This document shows positions 1 to 6,353 of a stretch of 8,192 bases of DNA, piece by piece (the first letter of the stretch is position 1; every line of letters begins with the position of its first letter). A program made the position numbers and the translations under genes. The notes below the pieces were generated by a model that worked only from the letters and a program-made list of their open reading frames with translations, was not told the DNA's origin and searched no databases. Origin of the DNA: an uncultured Treponema sp. (GTDB taxonomy: Bacteria > Spirochaetota > Spirochaetia > Treponematales > Treponemataceae); contig CALCEK010000115.1 of NCBI GenBank assembly GCA_937900125.1, positions 1 to 8,192 of the forward strand. The letters run 5' to 3'.

Positions 1-66
1 AGATAATTTTTTCGAGATGCCGTCGAGTTCTAAGTCGTTGAAATACAACGACTTAAAATATCGCAT
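1..66 (-). CDS. Start of an unrecognised minus-strand protein, cut by the left window edge
   Basis: An ATG at 64-66 (minus strand) opens a frame that stays open to the window edge (22 codons). The peptide begins MRYFKSLYFNDL and continues ELDGISKKLS. An AGAGGT Shine-Dalgarno-like sequence (82 to 77) lies 10 nt before the ATG, a little far but plausible. The perfect inverted repeat at 31-55 falls inside this frame, over codons 4-12. I do not recognise the family, and with only the first 22 residues no function can be given. The ELDGIS stretch resembles the ELDGLS near the start of the gene at 7765, but six residues are too few to claim relationship. It is divergent from the GNAT gene at 88, whose missing N-terminus suggests that this gene arrived by a rearrangement. 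Confidence 0.45.
   Translation of the reverse strand, partial: MRYFKSLYFNDLELDGISKKLS
31..55. repeat. Perfect inverted repeat, 10-bp arms with a 5-nt loop
   Basis: TAAGTCGTTG (31-40) is the exact reverse complement of CAACGACTTA (46-55), with AAATA between. Neither strand has a T run after it, so it is not a typical intrinsic terminator. It lies within the first codons of the minus-strand partial gene, where an mRNA hairpin close to the start codon could affect translation. It could equally be part of a dispersed repeat; one copy cannot decide this. Confidence 0.6.
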
Positions 67-87
67 TTTCAAAGTTACCTCTAAAAA

Positions 88-513
88 TTGCAATTGTTAA
101 AGCAAATAAAGGAAATTCATCACACTGCGCGTCCAGATTTATTTAAAAGTGGACTACCAAAGTATAGTGTTCACGAACTAGAAGAGCGAATCGCGGACAA
201 AACGACACCGATTTTTGTCTACGAAGAAAATGGCAAAGTTTTAGCACACATTTTTTGTACCTTAAAAAAATCTGAAAATGATTCAGTTTTAAATGATATG
301 ACAACTTTGTTTATAAACGATTTTTGCGTTGACAAAAGTTTGCGCGGTACGGGAATCGGAACAAAAATGTACACATTTGTTAGAAATTTTGCAAAAAATG
401 CGGGATGCTATCACATAAATTTAAATGTTTGGGAATGTAATCCTAGTGCAAAAAAATTTTACACAACTTTAGGAATGAAGCCCCAAAGTTGTGTAATGGA
501 AGATATTTTGTAA
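88..513 (+). CDS. GNAT-family N-acetyltransferase, probably truncated at the N-terminus
   Basis: This frame encodes a GNAT fold that would transfer an acetyl group from acetyl-CoA to an amine; the substrate is unknown. The acetyl-CoA-binding motif A is clear: DFCVDKSLRGTGIG (residues 78-91), with the R-G-x-G-x-G pyrophosphate loop. It is followed by helix 3 and the strand/helix motif B, NVWECNPSAKKFYTTLGM (113-130). The N-terminal stretch LLKQIKEIHHTARPDLFK is normally preceded in related proteins by about 15 residues carrying the first beta strand (an 'IR-A---D' pattern). Here an in-frame stop (82-84) lies directly before the only available start, a TTG at 88 with no Shine-Dalgarno sequence. 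The C-terminal part is intact, ending at a TAA (511-513). I read it as a 5'-truncated gene, possibly a pseudogene. A functional short form from the TTG cannot be excluded. It is convergent with the chemoreceptor gene, with a 24-nt gap. Confidence 0.8.
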   Translation: MQLLKQIKEIHHTARPDLFKSGLPKYSVHELEERIADKTTPIFVYEENGKVLAHIFCTLKKSENDSVLNDMTTLFINDFCVDKSLRGTGIGTKMYTFVRNFAKNAGCYHINLNVWECNPSAKKFYTTLGMKPQSCVMEDIL

Positions 514-537
514 ACACGAGGCAATTTTTAGTTTACG

Positions 538-2625
538 TTAGACTTTAAATTGGTCAATTTGTGTTCCGATTCTGTAAATTGAACCGCTAATTGCTGTTGC
601 AATGTTTAACAAAGAATCGTCATCGCTTTCAAAGTGCTTTACGCTTACTTCCATTTTTTCAACCATTTCTTGTACCGTGTCTGAAGAATTTCTTAAAACT
701 TCAACATTTTCTATAATTGCGGAGCGAGAATTGTCAACGTCAGAAGAAGCACTTTGCACTTGTGTAGTAGTTGTGTTCATATAGCTTAAAGCCTCGCTTA
801 TTTGCTTAGAACCTTCCGCTTGTTCGTCCATAGCCAATTCAACTTCGTGAACAAGATTGCTTGTCGCCTCAATTTTTTGTACAACCGCTGTCATTGCCTG
901 GTCAGAAACGGAAGACGCATTTACAACGGCTTGAATTGAGCTTAAAATTCCCTTAAGTTGTGAGCCAATATTTTTTGATTGAGTTGAAGAATTTTCTGAA
1001 AGTTTGCGAATTTCATCGGCAACAACGGCAAACCCTTTACCTGCTTCACCTGCGTGTGCAGCTTCTATTGCCGCATTCATTGCCAAAAGATTTGTTTGCG
1101 ACGCGATTGAAGAAATGACATTATTTGCTTCGTTCAACATTTTAGACTGCTGTTCAATTTGTTGTATTTGCGCATTCACTTCGTGCTGATGCGTTAAACT
1201 TGCATTTACATCGTGGTACACCACATCAAATTCTTTTGCCATTTTTTGAACAGAAGCTGTAACCGAACCGATATTTCCAATCATTTCGGTAACTGCGGCA
1301 GACGCTTGCTCTACACCTTCAGACTGTTTCAATAAAATCTCTCGCAATGAACTGACCGTTGTAGAAATTTGCCCGACCGCTTCAACGGTGTTTCCAACTT
1401 TTGTGTGCTGATTTGCAACTTCTGTGTCAACATTTTTAATGCTTGTGAGCATAGTTTCTAGGAATCCCGCATTTTCTTCAACCATTGCACTTAGCCGTTT
1501 TCCATAACCATGCAAATCATCTTTTGAAGCTTTTAATTCCTGAATAATCATCTGCAATTTTTCAGTGAATTTGTTAAATCCGTCTACAACGCGCCCAATG
1601 TCATCGTGAGCTTCGGCTTCAAGGCGTTTTGTAAGGTCGGCATTGCCAGTTGCAACATCCTCGATTGCCGCACTAACTTTTTTGAGCGGTTTTACGGAAA
1701 GTCCGACAGTAAAAACTCCGCCCGCAACAGAAATTGCAATCGCAAGCAAAATAACAATAATCACTTGATTTAAAAGTTTTGTAATTCCACCGTAAAAATC
1801 ATTGTAAGGAGCTATACAAACGACAACCCAATCGGAAGCTTGCACGGGATAAAAAGTCGCTGAATATTTGATTTTTTTGACTTCATCGTAATAAATCGCG
1901 TTTCCCGCCTCGCCACGCTGAATTAGCGGAACAATTTGCATAAAACCATTTGACGCGCCTTCTGACATTGAAGCGTTGTTTTTTACAAGTTCTTCATCTT
2001 CGTGGGCAACATATTTTCCTGTTTTTGCGTTTACAACAAATGGGTGTGATGCCGAACCGACAACAATGTTTGCAACGGTTTTACAAAGTGCCGTAGAATC
2101 CACAACAGCGGAAATTTCTGCAATTTGCCTGTAAGAATCATCAAAAACGGGAACTGCGTAAAATGTACACAAATGTCCGTTCACGGAACTCCAGTTTGGA
2201 TCCATAATTGCATTTTTTCCTTCCATAGAAGTGCGAATGTAATCGCGGTCGTGCAAATCGCTCCACTTGCCTGTAGTTGCATAGCCAATGCCGTTTTCGT
2301 TAAAAAATCCAAATCCGTAGTAAGAATCAGAATTTGAAATTGTACTGTTTACGGTTTCCCATTTGTAGCGCATATCGACTTGGGTGTTACGAATTATGTC
2401 TAATTTGGCAAGCGATTCTAGCATTTTGAATTCACGGTCGTTTATATTAAAAATGTCCGAAGCTGTTCCGCGCGCAAGATTCAAATTTCCTTCGCTAACA
2501 GCATTTTCAAGCTGGTGTTTGGAATTGACATACAAAAATGTCGAAACTGCAAAACATGTTAGCATTAGGTCAAGAATAATGCTCAAGTTGATTTTTGCCC
2601 GAATACCGATTTGTGAAACTTTCAT
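538..2625 (-). CDS. Methyl-accepting chemotaxis protein with dCache-like sensor, HAMP and signalling domains
   Basis: This is a transmembrane chemoreceptor of 695 residues that would control the CheA/CheW complex at the inner membrane. The order is: short cytoplasmic N-terminus, TM1 (about 13-33), a roughly 250-residue periplasmic region whose length and YYGFGFFNENG and DRDYIRTSMEGK segments fit a dCache_1 ligand domain (about 35-280), TM2 (about 284-307), HAMP (about 308-362) and the long coiled-coil signalling domain. The highly conserved hairpin tip is present (NAAIEAAHAGEAGKGFAVVADEIRKLSEN, in two parts, 517-545). Q/E-rich helices on either side are possible methylation regions. The C-terminus ends GTQIDQFKV with no NWETF-type pentapeptide, so CheR/CheB tethering is not expected. 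The start is well supported: AGGAGA (2636 to 2631) precedes the ATG by 5-6 nt. It probably shares a transcript with the 271-residue gene upstream (61-nt gap). The ligand is unknown. Confidence 0.96.
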   Translation of the reverse strand: MKVSQIGIRAKINLSIILDLMLTCFAVSTFLYVNSKHQLENAVSEGNLNLARGTASDIFNINDREFKMLESLAKLDIIRNTQVDMRYKWETVNSTISNSDSYYGFGFFNENGIGYATTGKWSDLHDRDYIRTSMEGKNAIMDPNWSSVNGHLCTFYAVPVFDDSYRQIAEISAVVDSTALCKTVANIVVGSASHPFVVNAKTGKYVAHEDEELVKNNASMSEGASNGFMQIVPLIQRGEAGNAIYYDEVKKIKYSATFYPVQASDWVVVCIAPYNDFYGGITKLLNQVIIVILLAIAISVAGGVFTVGLSVKPLKKVSAAIEDVATGNADLTKRLEAEAHDDIGRVVDGFNKFTEKLQMIIQELKASKDDLHGYGKRLSAMVEENAGFLETMLTSIKNVDTEVANQHTKVGNTVEAVGQISTTVSSLREILLKQSEGVEQASAAVTEMIGNIGSVTASVQKMAKEFDVVYHDVNASLTHQHEVNAQIQQIEQQSKMLNEANNVISSIASQTNLLAMNAAIEAAHAGEAGKGFAVVADEIRKLSENSSTQSKNIGSQLKGILSSIQAVVNASSVSDQAMTAVVQKIEATSNLVHEVELAMDEQAEGSKQISEALSYMNTTTTQVQSASSDVDNSRSAIIENVEVLRNSSDTVQEMVEKMEVSVKHFESDDDSLLNIATAISGSIYRIGTQIDQFKV

Positions 2626-2655
2626 TTTTATCTCCTATAAAATCCGCATAACAAC

Positions 2656-2685
2656 CGCTCAAAATCCCAAAAGCGATTTTTAGCG
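2656..2685 (-). other. Hairpin between the 271-residue gene and the chemoreceptor gene
   Basis: The arms CGCTCAAAATC (2656-2666) and GATTTTTAGCG (2675-2685) pair over 11 positions with one mismatch, around an 8-nt loop. On the minus strand it follows the stop codon of the upstream gene by one nucleotide. No U run follows, so full termination is unlikely. It may instead stabilise or process the mRNA, or lower the amount of the downstream receptor message. Confidence 0.45.
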
Positions 2686-2686
2686 T

Positions 2687-3502
2687 TTAGGCGTTTGTCC
2701 AAGCACGATGCAAAACTTCTTTTCCTTGCGAAGCTACCATTTGGTACAATTTTTTGCTCAACTGATGATGAAGCGCAGTTTCTAAGTCTGGAGTTCCATC
2801 GCCTTTTGTAAACATAAAAACGCCCAAATTTAGCCCGCGCCGTTTTCCTTTCATTATAAGAACAACATCGCTGTCAAATGACATTCCATTTATCAAAATC
2901 GAAGCACCTTTTATGCGTTCGTAAATTTCAAAGTCAATAGTATTATCGGCAAAATCGCAGGCAAAATATTGTAAGTTTACATCGAGAATTTTTGCGCAAT
3001 ACGTTCGATTGTTTGTCTTAAAAGAAATATTGCTTTGGGCATCGCAAAGCGCACGAACCATTGTACGCCGCCCACACGCACCGTTTTCAAAAAGCAGGTT
3101 GCTAATATTGATAAGATTTTTTTCGCCATTAGAAACGAGCGGAAGCACTCCGCCCCGCACACCGCACGCCTTGTATTCAGAGGCAATTTGCGCATCTCGC
3201 GATTCTCCTTGAGTTTTATGAATTGCGCAAATTATTGTTCCATTTTGATTTTGAATGTTTGAAATGAGGGATTTCCAGCTACTTCCCTGTAATTCGGAAT
3301 CAAGGTTAAACACCAAAATTGACCCCGCGTACAAAGAAATTATATCGGAAACTTTTTTTTGTACCGAACACACAGAATCGCTTTTTACAATGTAACATTC
3401 GTATCCCCTAGAAAAAAACGCTTCCATGTAAACTTCTGGAATCAACGAATCATCTGGAGTTATAAAAAACGATTTTCTTCCAAAAATTGCAATATCGTCC
3501 AT
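2687..3502 (-). CDS. Unrecognised 271-residue cytoplasmic protein, possible degenerate PilZ-like C-terminal half
   Basis: No signal peptide or membrane segment is visible. Residues 1-140 alternate hydrophobic strands and helices (IAIFGRKSFFITPDD, GSILVFNLDSE, GTIICAIHKT, GVLPLVSNGEKNLI). This recalls the alpha/beta fold of response-regulator receivers, but no conserved phosphoacceptor pattern is convincing. From about residue 145 an R-x-x-x-R stretch (RRTMVRA) starts a beta-rich region, as in PilZ c-di-GMP-binding domains. The second PilZ signature, [DN]-x-S-x-x-G, is missing (CDFADN lies there). A PilZ-like fold is therefore only a suggestion, and c-di-GMP binding is doubtful. It lies directly upstream of the chemoreceptor gene on the same strand, so a signalling or motility role is possible by context. 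The ATG has no Shine-Dalgarno sequence; a -10-like TATACT lies 6 nt before it. Confidence 0.8.
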   Translation of the reverse strand: MDDIAIFGRKSFFITPDDSLIPEVYMEAFFSRGYECYIVKSDSVCSVQKKVSDIISLYAGSILVFNLDSELQGSSWKSLISNIQNQNGTIICAIHKTQGESRDAQIASEYKACGVRGGVLPLVSNGEKNLINISNLLFENGACGRRTMVRALCDAQSNISFKTNNRTYCAKILDVNLQYFACDFADNTIDFEIYERIKGASILINGMSFDSDVVLIMKGKRRGLNLGVFMFTKGDGTPDLETALHHQLSKKLYQMVASQGKEVLHRAWTNA

Positions 3503-3508
3503 TTTGTA

Positions 3509-3537
3509 AGTATAAATGATTTTTTTTGTCTTGCATA
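3509..3537 (-). promoter_or_regulatory. Candidate sigma70 promoter for the 271-residue gene, giving a leaderless mRNA
   Basis: On the minus strand TATACT (3514 to 3509; 5 of 6 to TATAAT) lies exactly 6 nt before the ATG at 3502. Transcription would then start at or next to the A of the start codon. The hexamer 17 nt further upstream, TATGCA (3537 to 3532), matches TTGACA at only 3 positions. An A-rich run lies in the spacer. The lack of a Shine-Dalgarno sequence fits leaderless translation. Confidence 0.4.
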
Positions 3538-3619
3538 GTAGAGAAATTTGCGGGTATTCTGGGCGGAAACCGCTGACACTGGCGCGGTGGGCTGTGTGCT
3601 GACAAAATGCCCAAAAAAT

Positions 3620-3648
3620 TTGACAAATATAAGGTATGCACTTATATT
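3620..3648 (+). promoter_or_regulatory. Strong sigma70-type promoter for the lipoprotein hydrolase, probably leaderless
   Basis: TTGACA (3620-3625, perfect -35) is separated by exactly 17 nt from TATATT (3643-3648, 5 of 6 to TATAAT). Six nucleotides (TTCAAT) follow before the ATG at 3655, so the expected transcription start coincides with the first base of the start codon. No Shine-Dalgarno sequence precedes the ATG. This also argues against the in-frame upstream ATG at 3607, which would lie upstream of the -35 box. Confidence 0.75.
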
Positions 3649-3654
3649 TTCAAT

Positions 3655-4506
3655 ATGAATAAATTTTCGCTTTCTATAATTACGCCTGCGCTCATGCTTG
3701 TTTCGGGATGTGTGCCGAATTCCAAAGTTTCTTCTAGCTCGCAACAGGTAAAAGTTGTGAGTCGCGATATAAATGTCCCAAAATCGAACACGGAAGGTTC
3801 AATATACGGAAGATTGTTCATCAAAAATGATGGAAAAAAACATCCGCTAATAATTACCAGCCACGGCTACAACGGAATTGGAAATGATTTTGCCGATGAT
3901 TGCGCATTTTATGCAAAAAACGATTTTGCCGCTTTTACTTATGATTTTTCAGGAGGTTCAACGCGCTCACAAAGCACTGGTAAATCCACAGAAATGACGC
4001 TTCTCACTGAAAAAAAAGATTTGCTTGATGTAATCGATTTTGTTTCGACCCTTGACGGCGTTGACTCTGACAATATTTTTCTTATGGGAGGAAGTCAGGG
4101 CGGAATGGTTACGGCGTTGGTTGCGGAAGAGCTTGGCGAAAAAATTAAAGCGATTTCACTTTATTATCCAGCCTTTTGCATTCCAGATGATTGGCGCAAA
4201 ACTTATCCCGAAGGAGCGGAAATTCCTGAACAATTCAATTTTTGGGGACTTACGCTCGGCAAGGATTTTGTTGAAGTTGCGCGTTCTATCGATGTGGAAA
4301 AAGCAACAGGCAAATATAAAAATCCAGTGTTAATTGTACACGGCACTGATGACCAAATTGTAAATATTTCTTATGCCGAAGCTGCACAAAAACGTTACCC
4401 AAATGCACGGCTCGAAATTCTACAAGGCGAAGGTCATGGTTTTAAATCGGAGGAAGCAGCAAAAGCACGTAAACTCGTTTTAGAACATATGCAAAGTCAA
4501 CTCTAA
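3655..4506 (+). CDS. Lipoprotein alpha/beta hydrolase, feruloyl/cinnamoyl-esterase-like
   Basis: This is a 283-residue serine hydrolase. The N-terminus MNKFSLSIITPALMLVSGC is a lipoprotein signal peptide; the lipobox L-V-S-G-C puts the lipidated cysteine at 19, followed by a Ser-rich linker. The mature enzyme would be anchored to the inner or outer membrane and face the periplasm or exterior. The catalytic triad is visible: nucleophile Ser147 in GGSQGG, acid Asp233 in HGTDDQIV, and base His261 in GEGHGF. The HGYNG at 70-74 supplies the oxyanion-hole region. The GxSxG context, cap-sized insert (about 170-215) and the 'YDFSGGSTRS' segment resemble the cinnamoyl/feruloyl esterase group (Est1E-like), which releases hydroxycinnamates from plant cell wall. 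The exact ester is inference. I chose the start at 3655 because of the signal peptide and promoter; starting at 3607 would add 16 charged residues in front of the signal peptide. Confidence 0.9.
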   Translation: MNKFSLSIITPALMLVSGCVPNSKVSSSSQQVKVVSRDINVPKSNTEGSIYGRLFIKNDGKKHPLIITSHGYNGIGNDFADDCAFYAKNDFAAFTYDFSGGSTRSQSTGKSTEMTLLTEKKDLLDVIDFVSTLDGVDSDNIFLMGGSQGGMVTALVAEELGEKIKAISLYYPAFCIPDDWRKTYPEGAEIPEQFNFWGLTLGKDFVEVARSIDVEKATGKYKNPVLIVHGTDDQIVNISYAEAAQKRYPNARLEILQGEGHGFKSEEAAKARKLVLEHMQSQL

Positions 4507-4724
4507 ACCCCAAACTGTAAACCGCAGTCCTCAAAATTTGCCACGCATTTGTCCGCATACGTCTGCGCCTCGTTCAGTTCCAGGTGGCGACGCATATAAA
4601 AACGGCGAATCGTGCCACGGCTAATGACCGCCTCTAAGTGCAAATCTGCGGGCGAATTGAGGGAGATTTTTCGGGGAAAATTGGGAAAAAGGCAGAAAAT
4701 ATGATATATGCAGTATGATGACAT
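4503..4724 (-). CDS. Doubtful 73-residue ORF in the convergent intergenic region
   Basis: This minus-strand frame fills most of the 261-bp gap between the hydrolase and the acidic-protein gene and overlaps the hydrolase stop by 4 nt. Its C-terminal half looks protein-like (SRGTIRRFYMRRHLELNEAQ, then TYADKCVANFEDCG). The first 20 residues look like random intergenic translation, and no Shine-Dalgarno sequence precedes the ATG. The stretch 4530-4665 seems richer in GC than its surroundings. I do not recognise it. It may be a remnant of a lost gene, a dispersed repeat with a fortuitous frame, or a small real gene. Confidence 0.25.
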   Translation of the reverse strand: MSSYCIYHIFCLFPNFPRKISLNSPADLHLEAVISRGTIRRFYMRRHLELNEAQTYADKCVANFEDCGLQFGV

Positions 4725-4771
4725 TTGAAGAAAACAACAAAGATGAACCCGATTTTGCTCAGATAGCTTAA
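4715..4771 (+). other. Very short acidic ORF (18 codons) ending over the acidic-protein stop
   Basis: ATG ATG at 4715-4720 opens MMTFEENNKDEPDFAQIA and stops at TAA (4769-4771), which overlaps the stop codon of the convergent minus-strand gene. The frame is open upstream to a TGA at 4658-4660, so this could also be the tail of a decayed gene. A TATGAT hexamer (4700-4705) lies 9 nt upstream. Composition looks coding-like, but the length is too short for a firm call. Confidence 0.15.
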
Positions 4772-5127
4772 AGCATTTTTTGTATTAAATCTTCAACATA
4801 TTTTTGTGCAGTTTCAATAGAATCAACCTCACCCGCTACCCACGCATGAGCAACTTTTTCGCAAATCGTAGTGCGGATTTCCATACGCTTAGAATGTTCT
4901 GCGTCATGTTCGCCATCAAATTCCCAGACTTGTTCTGAAAACGCGCCGTAATCAAGGTTTTCATCGAGCAAGCGAAACATAATTTCTTCTTTGAGTTCGG
5001 TTTCTGTTAGGTCAGAGGATTCTTCTTGCAATTCCTCGCGGATTGTCGAAAAATTGTCGCCACAATAATAGGCGCAAAGTCCATTTTCTGCGGCAGATTT
5101 TTCTAGTTGAGCAAATGTTAGTTCCAT
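4768..5127 (-). CDS. Unrecognised, very acidic 119-residue protein, last gene of the restriction operon
   Basis: I do not recognise the family. The protein is predicted to be soluble and mostly helical, and it has 29 Asp/Glu against 10 Lys/Arg, a strongly negative charge. An acidic core (EELQEESSDLTETELKEE, about residues 31-48) is followed by EFDGEHDAEH (69-78). The ATG lies 8 nt after the methyltransferase stop, with no Shine-Dalgarno sequence, so translation is probably coupled to the methyltransferase. Its position as the fourth gene of the unit implies co-expression with restriction and modification. Strong acidity could reflect a DNA-mimic, inhibitor or accessory role, but that is speculation. 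A co-transcribed housekeeping-type hypothetical gene is equally possible. Confidence 0.75.
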   Translation of the reverse strand: MELTFAQLEKSAAENGLCAYYCGDNFSTIREELQEESSDLTETELKEEIMFRLLDENLDYGAFSEQVWEFDGEHDAEHSKRMEIRTTICEKVAHAWVAGEVDSIETAQKYVEDLIQKML

Positions 5128-5135
5128 ATTTTTTA

Positions 5136-6353
5136 TTATGCAACGTATTTTGCAGATATTAGATATTCAAACAAATTGCTCTTTGAATTACGTTTACGGA
5201 TAATTCTTGAATTAATATTGTCAAAACGCAGTTCTTTGAGCATTTCTTGTATAATCACATCGGTATCAACAAAATTACCATAAAAAGAAGAGTTCCCAAG
5301 AATATAATGTATCGTTGCATTTGGCAGCAGATGGGTACGAAGATTGCTAAAATGCAAGTACATATCATCAAAAAATTTAAGCACATACGTTGCCATTGCT
5401 TTGCCGTTTTTTTCATTGCTTTTTGAAATAGCGGCACAAGTTTTTAACAGACAATCTGGCAAACAGGTGTTTTTCTGCGTCCATCCGCTTAACCGACTCG
5501 TAGCGCATCCCCATGTGCCGCCAATTGCTTTCCAGTCCAGTTCCCCAGCCTCTTCTCCATTCTCAAGGAATCCAAGCCAATACATATACGGACGCAGTTC
5601 ACGAATATAGCTAATTCTGTTCGGATATGGAGGAGATGTTATCACTGTGTCAAATTTCCCATCGAAATCAAGCAGGCGAGAATCTCCCTCAATGATAGTA
5701 ACGCTTCCGCTTAGGTCTATTTTTGCAGAATCAATCATCGTAAGCAGAATAGACAAAAACATTGCTTTTACAGAATCCCATTCATATGTGGCCGTTTCCT
5801 CTTTGAAAGACACTGATATATGATTAAAATCAGCAGCCGATGTTTCAATGCACAGTTTTGCAAAAGCAATCCAAAGCAGATTATAGTCGTCTGTATCGTT
5901 GAGTTTGCCCCATGTCGTGACAATATAATTGCGAAGAGATGATAAATATGCGAGCGTTTCCTTGTTCCACCAACGCTCAATATTTTTCATAGGAGGAATC
6001 CAATAATCAGATGAGTTTGCGTCTAAACCTTTCAAATCGTCGGTCACTTTTTTGATAATAGAGTCCAATTCCTGAGAGTTAAAATTCTTGGATTTTATCT
6101 TGCAGAACCATATCAAGAAAGGATTTATGTCATAAAGCGTACAGTTCAAGCCGTACTCCGCCGCAACAACACCTGTCGTCGCAGTCCCACAAAATGGGTC
6201 AAGGATATTTCGCGCAGGATTCTCTGTTGCAAAAAGAGAATCACATTGCAAAATTTCTTTTACCAAAGCGATTGAATACGCAGGAGTCAAGCGCAGCCAA
6301 CCATGTCGACCTCGTTTCGTGTTATATTTGAATGTATAATCAATTTTTTGCAT
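5136..6353 (-). CDS. Type II DNA methyltransferase with SPPY motif (N4-cytosine or N6-adenine)
   Basis: This is an S-adenosylmethionine-dependent DNA methyltransferase that would protect the host sites from the endonuclease encoded just upstream. Residue numbers are for the longest frame (GTG at 6398). A motif X-like segment RHGWLRLTPAYS (31-42) leads to motif I, LDPFCGTATTG (66-76), which binds the cofactor. EGDSRLLDF (237-245) fits motif III, and TSPPYPNRISY (254-264) is the catalytic motif IV. The S-P-P-Y form is most common among N4-cytosine enzymes. About 180 residues separate motifs I and IV, so the target-recognition region may lie there. I prefer the ATG at 6353 because AGGA lies 6 nt before it and the GTG at 6398 has no Shine-Dalgarno sequence. 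With this start it overlaps the endonuclease gene by 14 nt, suggesting coupling. Recognition sequence unknown. Confidence 0.92.
   Translation of the reverse strand: MQKIDYTFKYNTKRGRHGWLRLTPAYSIALVKEILQCDSLFATENPARNILDPFCGTATTGVVAAEYGLNCTLYDINPFLIWFCKIKSKNFNSQELDSIIKKVTDDLKGLDANSSDYWIPPMKNIERWWNKETLAYLSSLRNYIVTTWGKLNDTDDYNLLWIAFAKLCIETSAADFNHISVSFKEETATYEWDSVKAMFLSILLTMIDSAKIDLSGSVTIIEGDSRLLDFDGKFDTVITSPPYPNRISYIRELRPYMYWLGFLENGEEAGELDWKAIGGTWGCATSRLSGWTQKNTCLPDCLLKTCAAISKSNEKNGKAMATYVLKFFDDMYLHFSNLRTHLLPNATIHYILGNSSFYGNFVDTDVIIQEMLKELRFDNINSRIIRKRNSKSNLFEYLISAKYVA

Noticed and set aside
31..55. Intrinsic terminator
   Set aside because: The stem is perfect, but neither strand has a T run after it and it lies inside an open frame.
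602..2683. Plus-strand ORFs inside and beyond the chemoreceptor gene
   Set aside because: They are antisense shadows of a full-length gene with unmistakable domains, low-complexity in translation and without start signals.
3607..3654. N-terminal extension of the hydrolase from the ATG at 3607
   Set aside because: It would start upstream of the promoter's -35 box and place a charged stretch before the lipoprotein signal peptide.
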